Source of the DNA: Strobilurus pachycystidiatus
Taxonomy: Eukaryota; Basidiomycota; Agaricomycetes; Agaricales; Physalacriaceae
Assembly (NCBI GenBank): GCA_019915135.1
Contig: JAHLMK010000017.1
Location: forward strand, 868,001 to 932,000
Length of the DNA stretch: 64,000 nt
Direction of reading: 5' to 3'
This document shows, piece after piece, positions 59,996 to 64,000 of this stretch. The stretch's first letter is position 1; the number at the start of each line of letters is the position of its first letter. The notes beneath the pieces were generated by a model. It was given only the letters and a program-made list of their open reading frames with translations, was not told where the DNA came from and made no database searches. Position numbers and translations under genes: made by a program.

Positions 59996-60726
59996 GTTGA
60001 TAGATGAAGGTTCTTGAATGTAAGCAATAGAATGAATCGTTATGCTTGCCTTTGATAGGCTTACCTCCTGGTGTGTGCTTTGTTCGAACAGTGAATCGGC
60101 CTTGAGGTCTCTCTGTGAGAAGAACCTGTGATCTGAACGACACTTCTGTGACTTTGCGGTGTGTCCACTGCGTTGCACGAGCCCTAGAACCGACAATGAA
60201 CTTTGTATAGTTAGTAGGAGGCACTGTGGTGGTTCACACATATCAACATTCTCTCAAATCATACGTATCCCTTGGCGACGCATATGGTCACGATGCATAA
60301 GATCGCGACTGGAAGAAAGATGTAAAAGCATGAATAGAAGACACCGTCACCAGAGAGGAGATTGCTGACAGAGCTTGACGGCTCGTCGATACTTCACGGT
60401 CCACGACTCATGTCCTTCCAGAGTTCGAAGACCGTTCCGCAACTTGATTTGACAGTGGTGAAGATTGCGCAGAGCCTTCGTGAAGTATTGAAGAAATCAA
60501 TACGAGCGATCTCTACGCGCGTAGAGGGCCGCAGACGAGGATTCACAACGCGAACACCAGTAGTAAGTCGGGAGATTATAAGATACGTACATTGCAAAGT
60601 CGCCATGCCTTTTCTTGTTAACAAAGCCGGCTGGAAAATTCATAATACATACAATACCGTGACCACAATATACATACATGCAGGTGTGCTGAAGCAGACC
60701 GCTACCTGGAAGAGTCGCGGTGAAAC
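59996..60726. other. Convergent intergenic region
   Basis: Between the decarboxylase and Eaf3 3' ends. A plus-strand frame at 60362-60754 overlaps the last Eaf3 exon in antisense and has no support. Confidence 0.4.
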
Positions 60727-61919
60727 CTATGAGCGCGATGAATTTTGGTATTGAATACCATGCGTTTCGTAGTCCTTCTGGAATAGAGAGTCCTTGTTAT
60801 CCGCCATATATCTACCGTCCCAGTCAGCTGGAGTTCACGCCCTTATAACGACTTACATTAGGAGTTCATTGATGTAATCGCGAAGGAGGTCGGTCGATTC
60901 TGTGTCCAGCTTTGACTGAGAGACCATCTGCGGTAATGCTACTGTAAGAAAAAAAGTCAGGACGTGACGCTAGGTCAACAACAGAACAGTCATACCCAGC
61001 ATTCGCAGCAGATGCTCCGCGCCATATATCCCGCTCAGCTCAGGACTGTTCTCGACCTTGACGTGCTGGCCAGTGAAGTACTTTTCGCGAACGAGCGAAT
61101 ACTGTGGCCGCTCGAAACGATATAACAGCTGAGTACCCAAAGAACGATCAAAGTAGATTTGTATCCCGCTGACAACTGTGTGCGCGAGCAGTTCAGGGTC
61201 TTTCAGACTAAGTAAAGGTCAGCAATGAAACGAAGATATAGACATGGACCGACCCAGCAGGTTTCTTCTCGATGACATATTTCTCGAAATCGGCAAGGAT
61301 TTTCTGCACGGTTGGGTCGCGTTCTAACTTGACTGTCTGACGGCTCATTAGAAGGATGAGTTATGCTACACTTGGGCTCGCGCACTGATTGATTCTTCGT
61401 GACAGCCTCCCAGTCATCGACGAGTTGGCATTTCAGGGATTCGGGAACAGTCAGTTTCATCTGCGCGGGTCGCGGTCCATTGTCCTCCTAGGAAAAGCAT
61501 CAGCGCGGTGGAGGAAACGCCAAACACACAACCGAACATCATGCGCTCGTTTCTGTCCACGTTGGCCACCCTTTTCCCGTACAGTTCGCGCGCTGGTGCT
61601 AGCTGTCGGCACTGCAGACACTTGAGCACGTCACCCTTCACCTGACTACACGCGCACCTTTCACCTGCGCCTTGCCCGCTGCCTGGCCAGCCCTCTGCTG
61701 CAGCATTTTCTGCTCCTCCAGATTATTGTCGTTCCATTTGAGCACGCGATTGTCGGCGGGCACCCATTCGTCCCATGTCTGCTTCCAGCCCTTGTAGTGC
61801 ACCTTGTACTTCTTTTCGTCGTCGGTCCCCACTTGGATGATCTTCGCCTCGTATAGCAGTGGCCCATGATAGCATAGGACTTTCTCGTTGACGGCGAAGA
61901 GGGGGACCTCGGAGGTCAT
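60727..61919 (-). CDS. EAF3: Chromatin protein Eaf3/MRG15 (chromodomain plus MRG domain)
   Basis: Predicted 302-residue subunit shared by NuA4 acetyltransferase and Rpd3S deacetylase; it reads H3K36 methylation. Exons: 61919-61652, 61611-61537, 61486-61386, 61336-61254, 61207-60996, 60941-60857, 60811-60727. The chromodomain covers residues 7-75 (KVLCYHGPLLYEAKIIQV, YKVHYKGWKQTWDEWV). A basic linker follows (KGGQRGQKRAHDEDN). The MRG domain runs MKLTVPESLKCQLVDDWEAV, FEKYVIEKKPAGLKD, LLYRFERPQY and SGIYGAEHLLRMLVALPQMV. The first intron, 40 bases, has the least typical donor. The stop at 60727 gives a short C-terminal tail after YMADNKDSLFQKDYET. Confidence 0.9.
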
Positions 61920-62193
61920 GATGGTCAAAGAACAAGTCGCGTGGATTACCTCATCTCCTTCCACCACCTCAAGCCTGCATCTACAAAGCCGTCGCATTCC
62001 GCCCCCAAGTATTACATGTCTATTGGAATATCCACAAGAGGAATTATATAACAAGCGATACCATAGTCGAAAGTGGATTACACAGAGCGGTGATTAAAAG
62101 CAGCTGGGGGTATGCATGTATAGTGTTCGACTTTCAGACAAAGTAAAGTATACGAAAAGGATGCTAGCACGCAAAAGAGTGTGAAGGTACCTG

Positions 62194-64000
62194 TCATAGC
62201 TTTGAAAGAGCTTTCATCGCATTGGCGACTGCAAAGCTCGACCGCGCCATAATCTGCCGCGACTCCTTTGTCACCTCTGGTAAGGCCTGCGCGTCGCTCA
62301 GCCTCGTCGCATGCTCTGAAAGCTCTTGCAAAATCTCCGTTCCCTGCTTGATGTGCGCTGGAGGGAGGTTGTCCGTGCAAACAGCAACAATACTCGACAC
62401 AATCGTGATGATCTGCGTCACATTGTCCATCAGGTTGGGAGAGGGTGTTGGACTCCGGACGCCTGATAACACAATTTGGATGCAGTCGATAACAGTAGCA
62501 TTTTGCGTCTCGATGTAAGGCTAGAATTCGCGGGTAAGTTTACACTGAGACGCTGCACATGCAATCTGACCTTGAGCTCGTTCCAATTGTCCTCGGCAGT
62601 TTCGCCGCCTGTAGCGGAGTCATCGCTCATGACTCCAGACGGCCTATCAAAAATTGGAGGTGGCGAACTCGTATTCTCCGAACTGGAATTGTCCGACGGC
62701 GTCCTCTGCCTGTGCCCGTCGAACATAAGCGGCCTTGTATTCGAGGCCGGGCTCTCAACAAATCTCCCACTCCCACTGAACGCAGAGCTATTTTTTCGGT
62801 GATGCGCCTCCTTCTCCGTCACAGACCTCAACGAAGGCGAGAACCCATTCGTGGCAGTCGCGCTGGGTGTGTACGGCGGCGGTGTGAACTGATCCTGCTC
62901 CGCCTTCGTCGCCTTCCTGACCATGACCATCTTGGTGATTTCGGTGATAGTGGCAGAGACGTGGCTGGCAGCAGCGTCCAACAAGCTGACAGGTGACATA
63001 CCCGAGCTCGTAGCATGCGTCTTCGAAGCTGCGACAAGATTCCCAAGTGTGGCTTCGGCCCTGTCCCGCAGAGACCGGAGCACGTCCTGGTCAACCTCAG
63101 CACGTTCACGCTGTGGTCGACGCTCATAATTCCGAACATCGTCAGTGATGGACGTGACAGAGTTTACGACAGCCTTCATCGGAGTTAACACTCTTGTCGG
63201 TGCATTGGAGCGAGCAGCAGTAAGCAGACTGTCAATGGCCGACATGAACGCGGTAAGGTGGATATCGAGCACTCCGCCGTCCGCGGTCACAGGCACCTGG
63301 TCGTCGATCCTTTCGAGTTTGGGTGCTTGCAAGTATAACTGTGACGTTGCTAGAGTGATTGGGTATTAGATAGGTCAGTGAACCCGAACTGATCGCTGAC
63401 CTTTGACGCTACGCAGCTCCGTCTTAGCCTGCTCGTATTTGCGCTTATACTCCTTGAGTTGACCATCCAAATCTCGTATGACAATGAGATCCGAATCCTT
63501 CGCAGTCATCAACTCCTCATTGCGACGCGACAGTTGATCAAGCTCAGTGAGAAGACCTTGCATATCTGCATTGAGTTGCTCGATTTCTTCAGGATCCGCC
63601 TATGATTCATAAGTATGGCGTCTTGAACATAATGACAAGGAAGACTTACCCCACCACTACCGCGGTTTTCTCGTTCCTGTTCGAGGACTTCACAGCGATC
63701 GCGTAGGATTTGAAGCTCATCTTCATCCTGTTGGGCACGACGTGCTTCACGCTCCTTTTCGCGTTGGCGCGTCTCACGAAGATCATCAAGTTCCTTCTGC
63801 ATCGCGCGCATTGTGGAAGTCTGCTCTTCAGCTCGCTGGATGATGGGCTCATGAGTAAACTATAAGAGAGGAAACTGAGGATATACTCACTCGCCGTACT
63901 CCCTGAAGCTCTTCCTCCATCAGTCTCACCCTCGCCTCGCTGTCCTGCAATTGTTTCGCCTGCCGACCAGCATCATCCAAATCCCGCTGCATCGTGCTGA
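62194..64000 (-). CDS. Spa2-like polarisome scaffold, C-terminal part (5' end beyond window)
   Basis: C-terminal part of a large cell-polarity scaffold that in fungi holds formin and MAP kinase components at growing tips. Exons: >64000-63891, 63835-63650, 63599-63401, 63349-62571, 62520-62194. The first visible 250 residues are coiled coil (MQKELDDLRETRQREKEREA, EIEQLNADMQGLLTELDQLS, KEYKRKYEQAKTELRSVKA). A helical region follows (LTAFMSAIDSLLTAARSNAP, TITEITKMVMVRKATKAEQD), with a Ser/Pro-rich insert. The C-terminal helical block is NVTQIITIVSSIVAVCTDNL through ARSSFAVANAMKALSKL. The N-terminal Spa2 homology domain (GIT/SHD), which would prove the name, lies outside the window. The order and the terminal block fit fungal Spa2. 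Confidence 0.72.

Overview
The window reads as nuclear DNA of a basidiomycete, most probably a mushroom-forming agaricomycete. Almost every gene is cut by many introns of about 40-65 bases with fungal GT...CTNA...AG signals, and genes lie close together on both strands. The gene set is typical of that group: a Clp1 (clampless)-like protein, a fused-family Egt1/EgtB-like sulfoxide synthase, short chitin deacetylases with a 12-base exon, and F-box and APH-like proteins. I reconstructed the genes by hand-splicing. For the intact genes the exon lengths add up to whole codons, and this was used as a check. Most genes are ordinary and confidently named.

Layout. 1-9.1 kb: a starch-binding glucoamylase (3' end beyond the left edge), a cyclin L-like protein and TFIIIA, all on the minus strand; then an F-box protein (+) and an APH-type phosphotransferase (-). 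10-13.8 kb: a PX-like/AGC protein kinase (copy A). 14.5-25.7 kb: a multi-pass membrane protein, an Spt21/Ams2-type histone-gene regulator, a secreted epoxide-hydrolase-like enzyme, the mitochondrial Fe-S protein Ind1/NUBPL, Dsc3 of the Golgi Dsc ubiquitin ligase, and a BAHD-like acyltransferase. 26-33.5 kb: an unknown coiled-coil protein, a stand-alone EgtB-like protein and a small GPI-anchored wall protein. 35.3-40.7 kb: a Clp1-like protein and the peroxisomal AAA ATPase Pex1 (18 exons). 41-45.2 kb: a tandem duplication of a chitin deacetylase with its promoter; one copy carries a MITE inserted upstream. 45.9-49.4 kb: an unknown basic Ser-rich protein and a sugar transporter. 51.2-54.9 kb: kinase copy B, a paralogue of copy A with all five introns at identical positions. 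55.3-64 kb: a 3-ketoacyl-CoA reductase, a deleted relic of the sugar transporter, an aromatic amino acid decarboxylase, the chromatin protein Eaf3/MRG15, and the C-terminal part of an Spa2-like polarisome scaffold.

No virus, CRISPR array, rRNA or tRNA was seen. There is no obvious gene cluster for one pathway; the neighbourhood mixes housekeeping and secreted enzymes. The most unusual features are evolutionary. A 457-bp PIF/Harbinger-type MITE has perfect 81-bp inverted ends and a TTA target duplication, and the sister duplicate holds a matching empty site. A sugar-transporter relic is formed by internal deletion. Three GC-AG introns occur, two of which face a GT-AG intron at the same position in the paralogue. 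The EgtB-like protein lacks the usual methyltransferase half of Egt1.
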